Source: Methanobacteriota archaeon
GTDB lineage: Archaea > Halobacteriota > Methanosarcinia > Methanosarcinales > Methanosarcinaceae
NCBI GenBank assembly: GCA_030837265.1
Contig: JAUPKV010000172.1
Span: 1 to 11,199, forward strand
Length of the DNA: 11,199 nucleotides
Reading direction: 5' to 3'
Numbering within the stretch: position 1 is the first letter of the stretch; each line of letters begins with the position of its first letter. A program made the translations under genes and the position numbers. Positions 1 through 6,721 of this stretch are shown here, piece after piece. The notes beneath the pieces were generated by a model. That model did no database searches and was not told the DNA's origin. It worked only from the letters and a program-made list of their open reading frames with translations.

Positions 1-193
1 AGCATACCGAAAGGGATTCGGAACGTCAAGTCGGGGAAAGCCGAAAGCTAGAAAGCATCTCAAGTATTTTACAATCAAGATCATCTATTAACTTTCACCT
101 ATGGAACGTAGGGTAGTATCCTAGGGACTAGGAAAAAACGATATACAGCCTAGAATGAATTGGGAAGCCACTCAGTCTTTGCTGAGTGGTAGT
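1..193. other. Structured non-coding region downstream of aRF1-like gene
   Basis: No gene is recognisable here. The DNA contains several short inverted repeats: CCGAA/TTCGG at 7-11 and 17-21, TCGG/CCGA at 31-34 and 41-44, and the strong hairpin at 167-190 listed separately. A run of six T on the minus strand (132-137) could end the aRF1 transcript. The first ~60 bases might belong to a structured RNA or to the flank of an element outside the window, but they match no RNA class I can name. Confidence 0.3.
167..190 (-). terminator. Stem-loop directly after the aRF1-like stop codon
   Basis: CCACTCAG (168-175) pairs with CTGAGTGG (182-189) around a 6-nt loop, and a G-T pair (167/190) extends the stem. 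It begins 3 nt after the TGA of the minus-strand aRF1-like gene. The minus strand has TTTTTT about 30 nt further on (132-137), so hairpin plus T-run may act as the transcript end. The distance to the T-run is long for a classical terminator, so a role in RNA stability is equally possible. Confidence 0.45.
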
Positions 194-1441
194 TCACACT
201 CCTGTGCTATATCTGAGGATTGCAGCTATTCCGCCAAACGCTATCATAAATTGAGAGCCTGCGTCGAAATCCGTTGATATAAAAGCAATCCTTGTATTGC
301 CTTTATCAGCGAGTTCCGAGAATTCACCAACGATATCAACGACATCCGTGACTTCAAGTGCAGAACCACATTCAGGACAATTTCCTGCTGCAGGAACAGC
401 TTCATGGGGTTTCCATTTTCTTGTCCATTTATTCTCATGTCCGCAAATACTGCATTTGACAGTTACTCTTTCAGATCGCAGGTCTTCAGAAAGTAAAAGC
501 ACATCAACTGCATTTATTTCCAGATTTGTCCGCACATTGTCTTCTCCATAGGATACTTTACCAGATTCGGTAGCCAGCTCTCTAAAAAATGCTTCCATAT
601 CTTTCTTTTGCTTAATTAGATCAATACCCTCAAGCGTATCCTCTGCTGCAGTTCTTAATTCGGAAAAACCCGATTCATCCGTATATCCCGTATCAAATAA
701 TCCTAGAACCTTTTTCTGAAGCTCATAATGTAGAAATTCACCTTCATTGAACTCTTCTTTAGTTGGAGAATGCCCTCCTATAAGAATGCCTTTAAGTTCT
801 GTTGGCTCTACTTCAAGGAATGCCTCACTAGCAGCATCTCCAATTCTTTTATAAAAATCGTGAATGGCAATGCGCCTGAGTTGTTCAAATCTATGTGCAC
901 TCTGCCCTCCTTTTCTTTGTTTGCCGGGGACAGTAGAGTGAAGATGCCTAATAACATCAATTTGCTTACCTATGAGCATTCCAATAGTAGCTTCTCTTAA
1001 ATCAAGAAGTAGAAGCCCATAAGTACTGCATTCTCTGAGCATTTCTTCAAGGGGCTCGATATGGAAAGTAGAATCGCAGTGATATGTGTAAGATACAATA
1101 GGTTCCGGAGGAATGAGAACTTCGCTCTCCATGCTTGTCTTGTTAGCTCCAGTATCGACAACCCCTGTAAAGTAAACTATCCCGTTTTCCGGTACTTTGT
1201 TAAGATGTCTTAACTTTGCCAGCAAAGACTCAAGTGCCCCCTGTACGTTTGTTCCAGTAAGTTTGGAATTAATGTTCGAAGCCTGCCCATATTCTTCCCT
1301 CAAATGATTTATAATGTCTAAAATATGTTTATCATGAGGGATATAAAGGGAAATTAACTCCGGGCCCCTTCCACTTTTACTTCTTAGAGTTTCAAGCTTC
1401 TTTTTGAACTCATATTTTTCATATGTACATTGTTCAAACAT
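194..1441 (-). CDS. Divergent second archaeal peptide chain release factor aRF1
   Basis: 415 aa, the normal length for archaeal class-1 release factors, which read stop codons in the ribosomal A site and trigger release of the peptide. The order is an N-terminal decoding domain (~1-135), a middle domain with the hydrolysis motif GGQ at 178-180 in the conserved GKQRKGGQSAHRF context, and a C-terminal domain with a CxxC pair at 330/333 and 355/358 that could bind zinc. The decoding domain keeps YxCxxxF (Y120, C122, F126), but the NIKS motif reads NINS (56-59, Lys to Asn at 58) and the usual GTx motif reads GPE (26-28). This points to the second aRF1 homologue of Methanosarcinaceae rather than the working termination factor. 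The ATG start is preceded by AAGGGGA (1449-1455), and the stop is TGA. The gene stands alone, divergent from the PspA gene. Family assignment is very sure; termination activity is doubtful. Confidence 0.95.
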   Translation of the reverse strand: MFEQCTYEKYEFKKKLETLRSKSGRGPELISLYIPHDKHILDIINHLREEYGQASNINSKLTGTNVQGALESLLAKLRHLNKVPENGIVYFTGVVDTGANKTSMESEVLIPPEPIVSYTYHCDSTFHIEPLEEMLRECSTYGLLLLDLREATIGMLIGKQIDVIRHLHSTVPGKQRKGGQSAHRFEQLRRIAIHDFYKRIGDAASEAFLEVEPTELKGILIGGHSPTKEEFNEGEFLHYELQKKVLGLFDTGYTDESGFSELRTAAEDTLEGIDLIKQKKDMEAFFRELATESGKVSYGEDNVRTNLEINAVDVLLLSEDLRSERVTVKCSICGHENKWTRKWKPHEAVPAAGNCPECGSALEVTDVVDIVGEFSELADKGNTRIAFISTDFDAGSQFMIAFGGIAAILRYSTGV

Positions 1442-1766
1442 TCCAGCTTCCCCTTATCTTGATATAATCCGATTTATAAAGCCCTTAGTATCCTATGAAA
1501 TATTAAATTTCCATTCTTTTAGTGAATGTACTGATATCTTTTTACATGTTTGTTTTTCAGACTGTGAATCGATTTTAGATTGGTTTCCTACAGGCCAAAT
1601 CTTCTAACATTTTAATGTTTAAAAACGCCAATCGTATAACGCTGAACAACCAGGAACTTCAATTTCAATTAAATGAAAAATAGATAAGCTAAAAAATAGA
1701 ACTCTAGCTAAAACAAATAAACAGCACAAACACCTCAAATGCCAAAAATAATAAAGGGGAATATTT
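1442..1766. other. AT-rich divergent intergenic region
   Basis: This spacer separates the minus-strand aRF1-like gene from the plus-strand PspA gene and must hold both promoters. Apart from the TATA candidate for aRF1 and the AAAGGGGAA ribosome site just before the PspA ATG, no gene or repeat is seen. The plus strand has several weak AT-rich candidates (around 1615-1625 and 1695) but none stands out as the PspA promoter. Confidence 0.4.
1471..1480 (-). promoter_or_regulatory. Candidate TATA box for the aRF1-like gene
   Basis: The minus strand reads TTTATAAATC, with a purine-rich stretch upstream that could serve as BRE. Transcription about 25 nt downstream would begin near 1450, giving a short leader that only just includes the AAGGGGA ribosome site. 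Position and sequence fit an archaeal promoter; there is no direct evidence of use. Confidence 0.45.
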
Positions 1767-2804
1767 ATGGGATTATTCGCAAGAATGGAAACGGTAATCA
1801 AATCAAAGATGAATAAGGTGCTTAACAGGATGGAAGACCCACGGGAAACGCTTGATTATTCCTATGAGAAGCAGCTGGAACTTCTTCAGAATGTTAAGAG
1901 GGGAGTTGCAGAGGTTACAACCTCTAAAAAGCGCCTTCAGCTTCAGCGTGTAAAACTGACGCAGAACATAGACAAGCTTGGTGGGCAGGCAAAGGGCGCA
2001 GTTGCAGCTAATAGAGAAGACCTCGCGAGGCTGGCCCTTGAGAGGAAAGCCGCTCTTGTTCAGCAGGTCGAAGGGATTGACAGAGAAATTGAAGAACTCG
2101 AAAAACAGGAAGAGAAGCTAATAGCTGCTAAAGAGCGTCTTTCAACCAAGGTGGAAATCTTCAGGACACGAAAAGAATCTATTAAAGCACAGTACTCAGC
2201 AGCTGAAGCCCAGGTTAAAGTAAACGAGTCCGTTACCGGGATCAGCGAAGAGATGGCAGATATTGGCCTTGCTATTGAAAGGGCAGAGGATAAGACCGAA
2301 GAGATGAAAGCCCGTGCCGATGCAATCGATGAGCTTATGGAAGCAGGGACACTCCAGGACCTCACCAGCGGCAGGGATGATGTCGACAGGGAACTTTCAA
2401 AGATCGGTGTGAAGAGTAGTGTCGAGTCCGAACTTGCCAGGCTTAAAGCCGAAACCGGAAAGAGGCCTGAAAAGGCTAAGATTGGGGAAGAAAGCAAAAG
2501 TGCGGAAGAAAAAGGGGATTCATGGGTAATAATCAGGATAATGGGTGAAGGGCAGTATCAGGCATCTAATGCCCTTCGCAGCGAACTGAATAAGATAGAT
2601 GACCGGATTGTAACCCTGGTTGAGGAAGGAAATGCTGTCGAGTTCAGAAGAGAGCTTAAGAGATTGATTTCCATGATCAAGGAAAAAGCAATGCCAATTG
2701 ATGCAAAAGAAATCGTAAATTCAGATATCATTGTGCCCCCAGCGGACATGAGTTTTGATGAGGCAAAAGCCGTATTTAAAAAACCAGGGATTATTGAAGA
2801 TTGA
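1767..2804 (+). CDS. pspA: PspA/IM30-family membrane stress protein with C-terminal PspAA domain
   Basis: 345 aa. Residues ~1-225 are a typical PspA/IM30 (ESCRT-III-like) core: MGLFARM start, amphipathic helix, an EDP motif at 23-25, then long charged heptad-rich helices predicted to form coiled coils. Proteins of this family coat damaged or stressed membranes on the cytoplasmic side. Bacterial PspA is ~220 aa; the extra ~95 residues follow a charged linker (229-250) and begin WVIIRIMGEGQY (253-264). This matches the PspA-associated (PspAA) domain, which in actinobacteria is usually a separate protein encoded next to PspA. The ATG is preceded by AAAGGGGAA about 5 nt upstream, and the stop is TGA. 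No pspB, pspC or sigma-54 regulator lies nearby, so the bacterial regulatory system does not apply. The PspA assignment is sure; the domain name for the C-terminus rests on the recognised motif. Confidence 0.93.
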   Translation: MGLFARMETVIKSKMNKVLNRMEDPRETLDYSYEKQLELLQNVKRGVAEVTTSKKRLQLQRVKLTQNIDKLGGQAKGAVAANREDLARLALERKAALVQQVEGIDREIEELEKQEEKLIAAKERLSTKVEIFRTRKESIKAQYSAAEAQVKVNESVTGISEEMADIGLAIERAEDKTEEMKARADAIDELMEAGTLQDLTSGRDDVDRELSKIGVKSSVESELARLKAETGKRPEKAKIGEESKSAEEKGDSWVIIRIMGEGQYQASNALRSELNKIDDRIVTLVEEGNAVEFRRELKRLISMIKEKAMPIDAKEIVNSDIIVPPADMSFDEAKAVFKKPGIIED

Positions 2805-2886
2805 AGAAATCCAATCTCAACAAAACTCAATACTATGAACAAGCAAGATACGGCACTATAAGTAGAAGTTTGCAGAAGTAGGATTC

Positions 2887-2905
2887 AGCAGGCCTTCGGC
2901 CTGCT
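2887..2905 (+). terminator. GC-rich hairpin downstream of pspA
   Basis: AGCAGGCC (2887-2894) pairs perfectly with GGCCTGCT (2898-2905) around a TTC loop, 83 nt after the pspA stop. No long T-run follows. It lies in the gap between the convergent pspA gene and the stress-protein relic, where a transcript-ending or stabilising hairpin would be expected for either strand. Confidence 0.45.
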
Positions 2906-2971
2906 TCATCTAATACATTAACTCGCCGAATTATTCATTCGTTAATATCTTCATTTACCAAATACCTTCAC

Positions 2972-3124
2972 TCATCGAACAATCATTACAGGAACTTTTG
3001 AGTGCCTGAGAACGTTTTCAGCTACACTACCGAGCAGGAGTTTTTCAATCCCTTTAAGACCCTTTGTGCCCATCACTATCAGGTCAATATCATTTTTTTC
3101 TGCATAGTTAAGGATTTGAATTCC
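2972..3124 (-). pseudogene. C-terminal remnant of a universal stress protein (UspA family)
   Basis: The minus strand encodes 50 residues ending in a TGA stop (2972-2974) that match the last third of a UspA-domain protein. They include DLIVMG, then the ATP-binding signature G-2x-G-9x-G-S exactly spaced (G19, G22, G32, S33 of the fragment), [10 protein letters not shown] and the terminal strand VPVMIVR. Intact proteins are about 140-150 aa. An in-frame TAG at 3125-3127 cuts the frame and the sequence upstream shows no further stress-protein similarity, so about two thirds of the gene is missing. There is no start codon or ribosome site at a sensible place. It is a relic; the break near 3120-3125 marks a deletion or insertion boundary. 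Confidence 0.85.
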
Positions 3125-3156
3125 CTAATTTTCCTAGAAAAATCACTAACTGAAGG

Positions 3157-3507
3157 CTAAATTCCCATATTTCCCACTTTTCCCAAGATGGGTTGAGTAG
3201 AACAGAGATTTACAATATTCTCTTTGAGCTGATCCCAAAACTCAAAAATGAGCTGTGAATTTTCGAATATCAAGAGATCAGTCGAGTCTCCGATTTTGAA
3301 AATGGTTCTGAACCTTGATTGATGTGAAATTGAAACTGGTTTTGGGATAGGCTCTTTATTATAACCAACTCCTTTAAAAAAAATGGGAACTTTTTGAAAA
3401 ATGATTACTGATGTTGATGTATTGCGTAATGTGCTAGGAAACGATTTTGAGATGTGGAAAGCTACACTAATGCTTCTTTTCAAGATATTTGTCATAAAGC
3501 TCCACAT
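3157..3507 (-). CDS. Orphan hypothetical protein, overlapping the upstream orphan gene
   Basis: A 116-codon frame overlapping by 41 nt the end of the orphan gene upstream of it, in a different frame. I recognise no family. The first half is rich in Ser, Phe and Ile. The second half (roughly 70-100) has an amphipathic, acidic look (GDSTDLLIF, IFEFWDQLKENI) and codon use that seems more coding-like. A GGAG lies 4 nt before an alternative ATG (codon 5), so coupled translation from the upstream gene is possible. The stop is TAG, unusual for Methanosarcina genes. It could also be the displaced C-terminal part of the upstream gene after a frameshift, or chance. Low certainty. Confidence 0.3.
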   Translation of the reverse strand: MWSFMTNILKRSISVAFHISKSFPSTLRNTSTSVIIFQKVPIFFKGVGYNKEPIPKPVSISHQSRFRTIFKIGDSTDLLIFENSQLIFEFWDQLKENIVNLCSTQPILGKVGNMGI

Positions 3508-3838
3508 CCTTAATAGCTTCTTGAAGGATCCAGCCTTTATTTTCTAATGCCTCTAGAGCCCGTTTAAATGAAGTAGTTGGTATAAATGTTTTTTTACTGG
3601 CATAAAATATGAGAGCTGCTCTATTGCTTCGTGCCTTAGGTTGTTCGATGAAAGTCTTCTTAGATTCATCAATGATTTTAAAGAAATGATTTATCTTCCT
3701 TTTCGTTTCACGTTTCCTACCCCTAAGATCCATTTGTGGAGCATCAGCTTTGTACATCCGGATAATTTCCTCTTTTGTCATCCCATCTAAATAAAGGTTG
3801 GTTAAGTCACTATAAGTGGGTATTTTGTAGATAGTCAA
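3467..3838 (-). CDS. Orphan basic hypothetical protein with TTG start
   Basis: 123 aa, very basic, with lysine- and arginine-rich stretches (RGRKRETKRK at 39-48) followed by predicted helices. The section SFKRALEALENKGWI (89-103) resembles the recognition and wing part of a winged-helix fold, but no family is identified. The start is TTG at 3836-3838, chosen because AAGGAG (3848-3853) sits 9 nt upstream, an ideal ribosome site. The stop is TAG. An ATT microsatellite lies about 54 nt upstream, in the promoter position. It sits in an accessory-looking, AT-rich patch with gene remnants on both sides, which suggests acquired DNA. A small DNA-binding protein is a reasonable guess from charge alone, not a conclusion. 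Confidence 0.6.
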   Translation of the reverse strand: MTIYKIPTYSDLTNLYLDGMTKEEIIRMYKADAPQMDLRGRKRETKRKINHFFKIIDESKKTFIEQPKARSNRAALIFYASKKTFIPTTSFKRALEALENKGWILQEAIKDVELYDKYLEKKH

Positions 3839-3891
3839 ATTATATAACTCCTTATAATTATCTGAGTAACAAAAATATTTATTTAAAAATA

Positions 3892-3933
<42 letters not shown>

Positions 3934-4079
3934 TTAATATATTCGTTTCTTTGTACTAAAAGTGCTATCAAGAGCATGTTAAAAATTAAACTTGATTCCA
4001 CAATTGAGATAGAATTCATGCACTTGAATCGAAGAAAGGTGCATTAAACCTTTAAAAGTCTAAAATTAATTTGAGCCAT

Positions 4080-4104
4080 AAACCCATTGGGTTTGATTTT
4101 TTTT
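4080..4104 (+). terminator. Hairpin with T8 tail
   Basis: AAACCC (4080-4085) pairs with GGGTTT (4089-4094) around ATT and is followed by GA and eight T residues (4097-4104). On the plus strand this has the form of an intrinsic terminator, yet no plus-strand gene lies directly upstream. It may be a leftover of a lost gene. Confidence 0.35.
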
Positions 4105-4408
4105 CAAACACGTATATCCATAGATAAAGGACATCCTCAAGGAAATATGTACTTGAATTTCTGAAAAATCCATTTACGAACTTAAATCATCATCCCACAA
4201 TATTCAATTAGAGAAATGACTTTAATTTTAAGACAGCCTCTTAGATAAAACCCAATGAGTTAGAATCATTGCTTTCAAAGATTGGGTTTGAAAGTATTGA
4301 ATATATTGACTCAAAATAAATGGAAAAACGGTATCTCACTCTTGATGATGACTCATTAGCTGAAAAAGTACCTTCTCAATACTGTTTTGTTTATGCAATT
4401 GTATCCTC

Positions 4409-4445
4409 ATGATATCATTGTATAATGATAGCTCTTATGATAGCT
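4409..4445. repeat. Cluster of short palindromes and a direct repeat
   Basis: ATGATATCAT (4409-4418) is a perfect palindrome. ATCATT/AATGAT (4414-4419 and 4424-4429) form an inverted repeat, and ATGATAGCT occurs twice (4425-4433 and 4437-4445), separated by CTT. The cluster ends 15 nt before the GC-rich enzyme remnant begins, so it may mark a recombination junction. Confidence 0.5.
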
Positions 4446-4459
4446 GGTCTGTGTATCTA

Positions 4460-4543
4460 CGAAGGATGGGCAATCTCACACTGCCAAACCGCATAGTGAT
4501 GGCGCCGATGACCCGCAGCCGCGCAGGGGACACCGACGTCCCG
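4460..4543 (+). pseudogene. N-terminal remnant of an Old Yellow Enzyme family flavin oxidoreductase
   Basis: Twenty-eight codons read RRMGNLTLPNRIVMAPMTRS and continue RAGDTDVP, the hallmark start of NADH:flavin oxidoreductase / Old Yellow Enzyme proteins (first strand, LPNRIVMAPMTRSRA substrate and FMN loop). Intact members are ~350-370 aa; here similarity stops after DVP and the frame ends at 4591. The stretch is clearly more GC-rich than its AT-rich surroundings. It has no ribosome site or rest of the barrel, so it is a fragment, probably carried in with foreign DNA. Downstream sequence to ~4620 shows no further match. Confidence 0.75.
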
Positions 4544-4640
4544 GTCTCAATAAAGTCCCTGTCACCTAGCCATCTTTATAGCTTCACTTGATCGCGGTTA
4601 CCAACCTGAAGTACACGAGGACTTGATATAACCCAGGGGT

Positions 4641-5330
4641 TCATTTCGCATTCTCCCTGGTCAGCACCCCGTCGGAAAAACGATAGACAACAAGCTCACC
4701 TGTGGGAACCCATACTTCTTTGATCCCCTCATCAGAAATATCCTCTATATATTTAACCAGAGCCCTGAGACTGCCCTGATGCCCACAGATTATCACATTT
4801 TTCTCTTCTTTTACCGAAGGCAGGACTTTTTGCTCGAAATAAGGCACTACTCGCTCATAGACCGTCTGGAGACTTTCCGCTTCAGGTAGACCTGATTTCA
4901 CGTCCCACGTCCAGGAGACGAACTTTTCTGCCCCGTATTTTTCTTGCATTTCATGTCTATTCATACCCTGGAGCTTTCCATAGTAGCGTTCGTTAAAAGC
5001 GGCTGCTGTGTATATCGGGATTACATTTTTGTTGAGCTTTTCAGGGTAGGAATACCATTCAACCTTTCCTATCCCGCTGTTTTCAGCTGTTCCTTCATGT
5101 ATAATGACCCCCGTCTTTTTCTGCCCGGAAAGTATGATGGAAAGAGTTTCCTGGGTCCGGAAAAGCTTTGAGGCAAAGGCAAGGTCAAATTCGATATTTT
5201 CAAGTTTGAGTGCACATTCAAGAGCTTCCTCTATCCCTTTCTTACTGAGAGGGATGTCTATCCATCCATAAAGACAATTATCCGGATTTAGACAGGGATC
5301 TCCGTGCCTGACCAGTATAAGATAACTCAT
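4641..5330 (-). CDS. Histidine phosphatase superfamily, cofactor-dependent phosphoglycerate mutase-like protein
   Basis: 229 aa from the chosen start. It has the LVRHG motif with catalytic His9, GW-DIPLS, FASKLFRT with Arg58, the acid/base glutamate in AFNERYYGKLQG (Glu114), and a second catalytic histidine in GHQGSLRALVKY (His184). The NERYYGKLQG and SLRALVKYIEDISDE segments are those of the 2,3-bisphosphoglycerate-dependent phosphoglycerate mutases, which interconvert 3- and 2-phosphoglycerate, so it is closer to that enzyme than to generic phosphatases. The residue after RHG is Asp rather than the usual Glu or Ser. I chose the ATG at 5328-5330 because GGAG (5338-5341) lies 7 nt before it; the frame is open 15 codons further upstream (to 5375) but that adds a hydrophobic, unsupported extension. 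The stop is TGA. Whether the substrate is phosphoglycerate is inferred. Confidence 0.88.
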   Translation of the reverse strand: MSYLILVRHGDPCLNPDNCLYGWIDIPLSKKGIEEALECALKLENIEFDLAFASKLFRTQETLSIILSGQKKTGVIIHEGTAENSGIGKVEWYSYPEKLNKNVIPIYTAAAFNERYYGKLQGMNRHEMQEKYGAEKFVSWTWDVKSGLPEAESLQTVYERVVPYFEQKVLPSVKEEKNVIICGHQGSLRALVKYIEDISDEGIKEVWVPTGELVVYRFSDGVLTRENAK

Positions 5331-5542
5331 TAGATTACTCCAGAGAATTATGCCAATAATAAAGGTAGCGAACACTTTGATTTTCTACTTCTTGGACCTT
5401 GTATAAAGGAGTATCGAGACTCAGTACAAAATAAGTGAGAAACGTAGATTAAAGGATATAAGATCTTTTAATGGGGTTCTGTAAAATCTCAGGGATACGA
5501 ACTCCAAAGTAACTATATGCTGCCTGATGTATCGAAATATAT

Positions 5543-5581
5543 TTAGTATTCCCTTAGTATTCCCTTAGTATTCCCTTAGTA
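5543..5581. repeat. 11-bp tandem repeat, TTAGTATTCCC x3.5
   Basis: Three identical copies of TTAGTATTCCC (5543-5553, 5554-5564, 5565-5575) plus a partial TTAGTA (5576-5581). The unit is about one helical turn. The array lies 15 nt after the stop of the UPF0282 gene and about 210 nt upstream of the phosphatase gene start, both on the minus strand. Confidence 0.95.
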
Positions 5582-5596
5582 GTAAAAGTTAGCCTG

Positions 5597-6505
5597 TTAG
5601 AGATACCCCTCAAAACCAACCTTACCCTTAGCATAAGCCTCATGCCAGCCGGATGGCACGGGCATTTTTTCGTAAAGGATCTTTCTTTGCGCCTCAAGAA
5701 GTTCAGGTTCTTTGCCCATAAACTCCGCAGCACACAGAACTCTGTTTTCCACTTTTTCTGCCAGTTCCTTTAACCAATCGTAGCCCTTAAAAGACCTGAG
5801 CAGGTGATGGTCAAGAATCAGCGTATCCACGTATCGAGCCAGAAGTAAAGCGTTCCCAAAAGCTTCTTTTCCGGCTTCAGGGACGCGGTGTGATAGATAC
5901 AGGGGAGGGCCGGAGGAAAAAACAGTTGTTGGCTTCCAGGCGAGCACCTTAAAGACCGTTTCCCTGTCAAGCAGCTGGATATCCGAACAGTGAACAAAAA
6001 CCTCATCTTCCTCGCAGATGCGGGTCATCATTACAGTTCCAAACCCTTTATCCCTGGTTCCATTAGGGACGGGAGAAGAAAAGTCCATGCTGCCGGAGTG
6101 CTTACCTTCCGAAGCTGGGAGAGAAAAACCCAGAAAATTAGAGAGTTCCTGCCGACGTTTTGCCGACAGGCTGGAGATTTTTTCCGGGCCTTTGCACCAG
6201 AAATTTACTCCTTTGAGAGAAGGAAGAGCTTCCACCGGCAATTGGTAGGGATCCTCTGCCCTCATTGGCATATGATCCCCGTGATAATGGCTAATTACAA
6301 TGTCTGTTGCCCCCTCAAGTGCTAAAAGGAGCTTTTTTCTTATCCTGGCAGCAGCAGCAATTTCTATAGGATGAGGAGCCAGACCGGCACGTAAACGTGC
6401 GAGAGCAACTCCCGGATCAATTACAATCTTTCTTTCAGCCGTATTTACAACACAGGCAAAGGATCTTGCCCCAAAAGACTCACACCCCAGTATTTCAATC
6501 TGCAA
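5597..6505 (-). CDS. UPF0282 family metallo-beta-lactamase-fold protein
   Basis: 302 aa, the normal length for this archaeal family of uncharacterised metallo-hydrolases. The N-terminus (ESFGARSFACVV, VIDPGVAL 28-35) is typical of UPF0282. The metal-binding motif H-Y-H-G-D-H occupies 73-78 (SHYHGDHMP). Later ligand candidates are His172/Asp175 (VHCSDIQ) and the D-H-H cluster at 232-234 (LDHHLLRS). The fold binds two zinc or iron ions and hydrolyses ester, amide or phosphodiester bonds; the substrate of this family is not known. The start is TTG (6503-6505), supported by GGGGAG (6511-6516) 5 nt upstream; no ATG lies nearby. The stop is TAA. It is likely expressed from its own promoter at 6544-6553. 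Confidence 0.92.
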   Translation of the reverse strand: MQIEILGCESFGARSFACVVNTAERKIVIDPGVALARLRAGLAPHPIEIAAAARIRKKLLLALEGATDIVISHYHGDHMPMRAEDPYQLPVEALPSLKGVNFWCKGPEKISSLSAKRRQELSNFLGFSLPASEGKHSGSMDFSSPVPNGTRDKGFGTVMMTRICEEDEVFVHCSDIQLLDRETVFKVLAWKPTTVFSSGPPLYLSHRVPEAGKEAFGNALLLARYVDTLILDHHLLRSFKGYDWLKELAEKVENRVLCAAEFMGKEPELLEAQRKILYEKMPVPSGWHEAYAKGKVGFEGYL

Positions 6506-6543
6506 ATATACTCCCCTGAATCTTTTTGATTATTATTATCGAG

Positions 6544-6553
6544 CAAATATATA
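6544..6553 (-). promoter_or_regulatory. Candidate TATA box for the UPF0282 gene
   Basis: The minus strand reads TATATATTTG about 39 nt before the TTG start. Initiation some 25 nt downstream (near 6522) would give a short leader that contains the GGGGAG ribosome site, the arrangement usual for archaeal genes. Confidence 0.5.
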
Positions 6554-6721
6554 GCAGTCATTGGTAAAAAAAGTGTAACCTGCCATGTTTGCAGAGGCTG
6601 TTTTTTGACTGGCTTCAGAGCTTATTGAAAATTATACAGCCCCTGCAACTACACGAGCTTTTTACTATAAAACTAAACATTTCTTCATTCTAGAATATTC
6701 TGAATCATTCAAGAAATAATA

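Noticed and set aside
1..60. Group II intron or other catalytic RNA end
   Set aside because: The GAAA- and AGC-containing sequence does not fold into a domain V-like hairpin with the required pairing.
2060..2497. 145-codon minus-strand frame inside the PspA gene
   Set aside because: It is the antisense of a coiled-coil coding region, giving a Ser/Ile/Leu-rich chain typical of such shadows, with no ribosome site.
4245..4412. Plus-strand broken frame resembling a methyltransferase C-terminus
   Set aside because: The resemblance is a single short segment, there is an in-frame TAA at 4317, and no ribosome site; too weak to name.
5331..5375. 15-codon upstream extension of the phosphatase gene
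   Set aside because: The internal ATG at 5328-5330 has GGAG 7 nt upstream and starts directly with the family's first strand; the extension is hydrophobic and unsupported.
5543..5581. CRISPR array
   Set aside because: The 11-bp units are directly adjacent with no spacers and no cas genes are present.
5990..6325. Plus-strand frames (5990-6325 and 6018-6248) inside the UPF0282 gene
   Set aside because: They are reverse readings of a well-identified gene.
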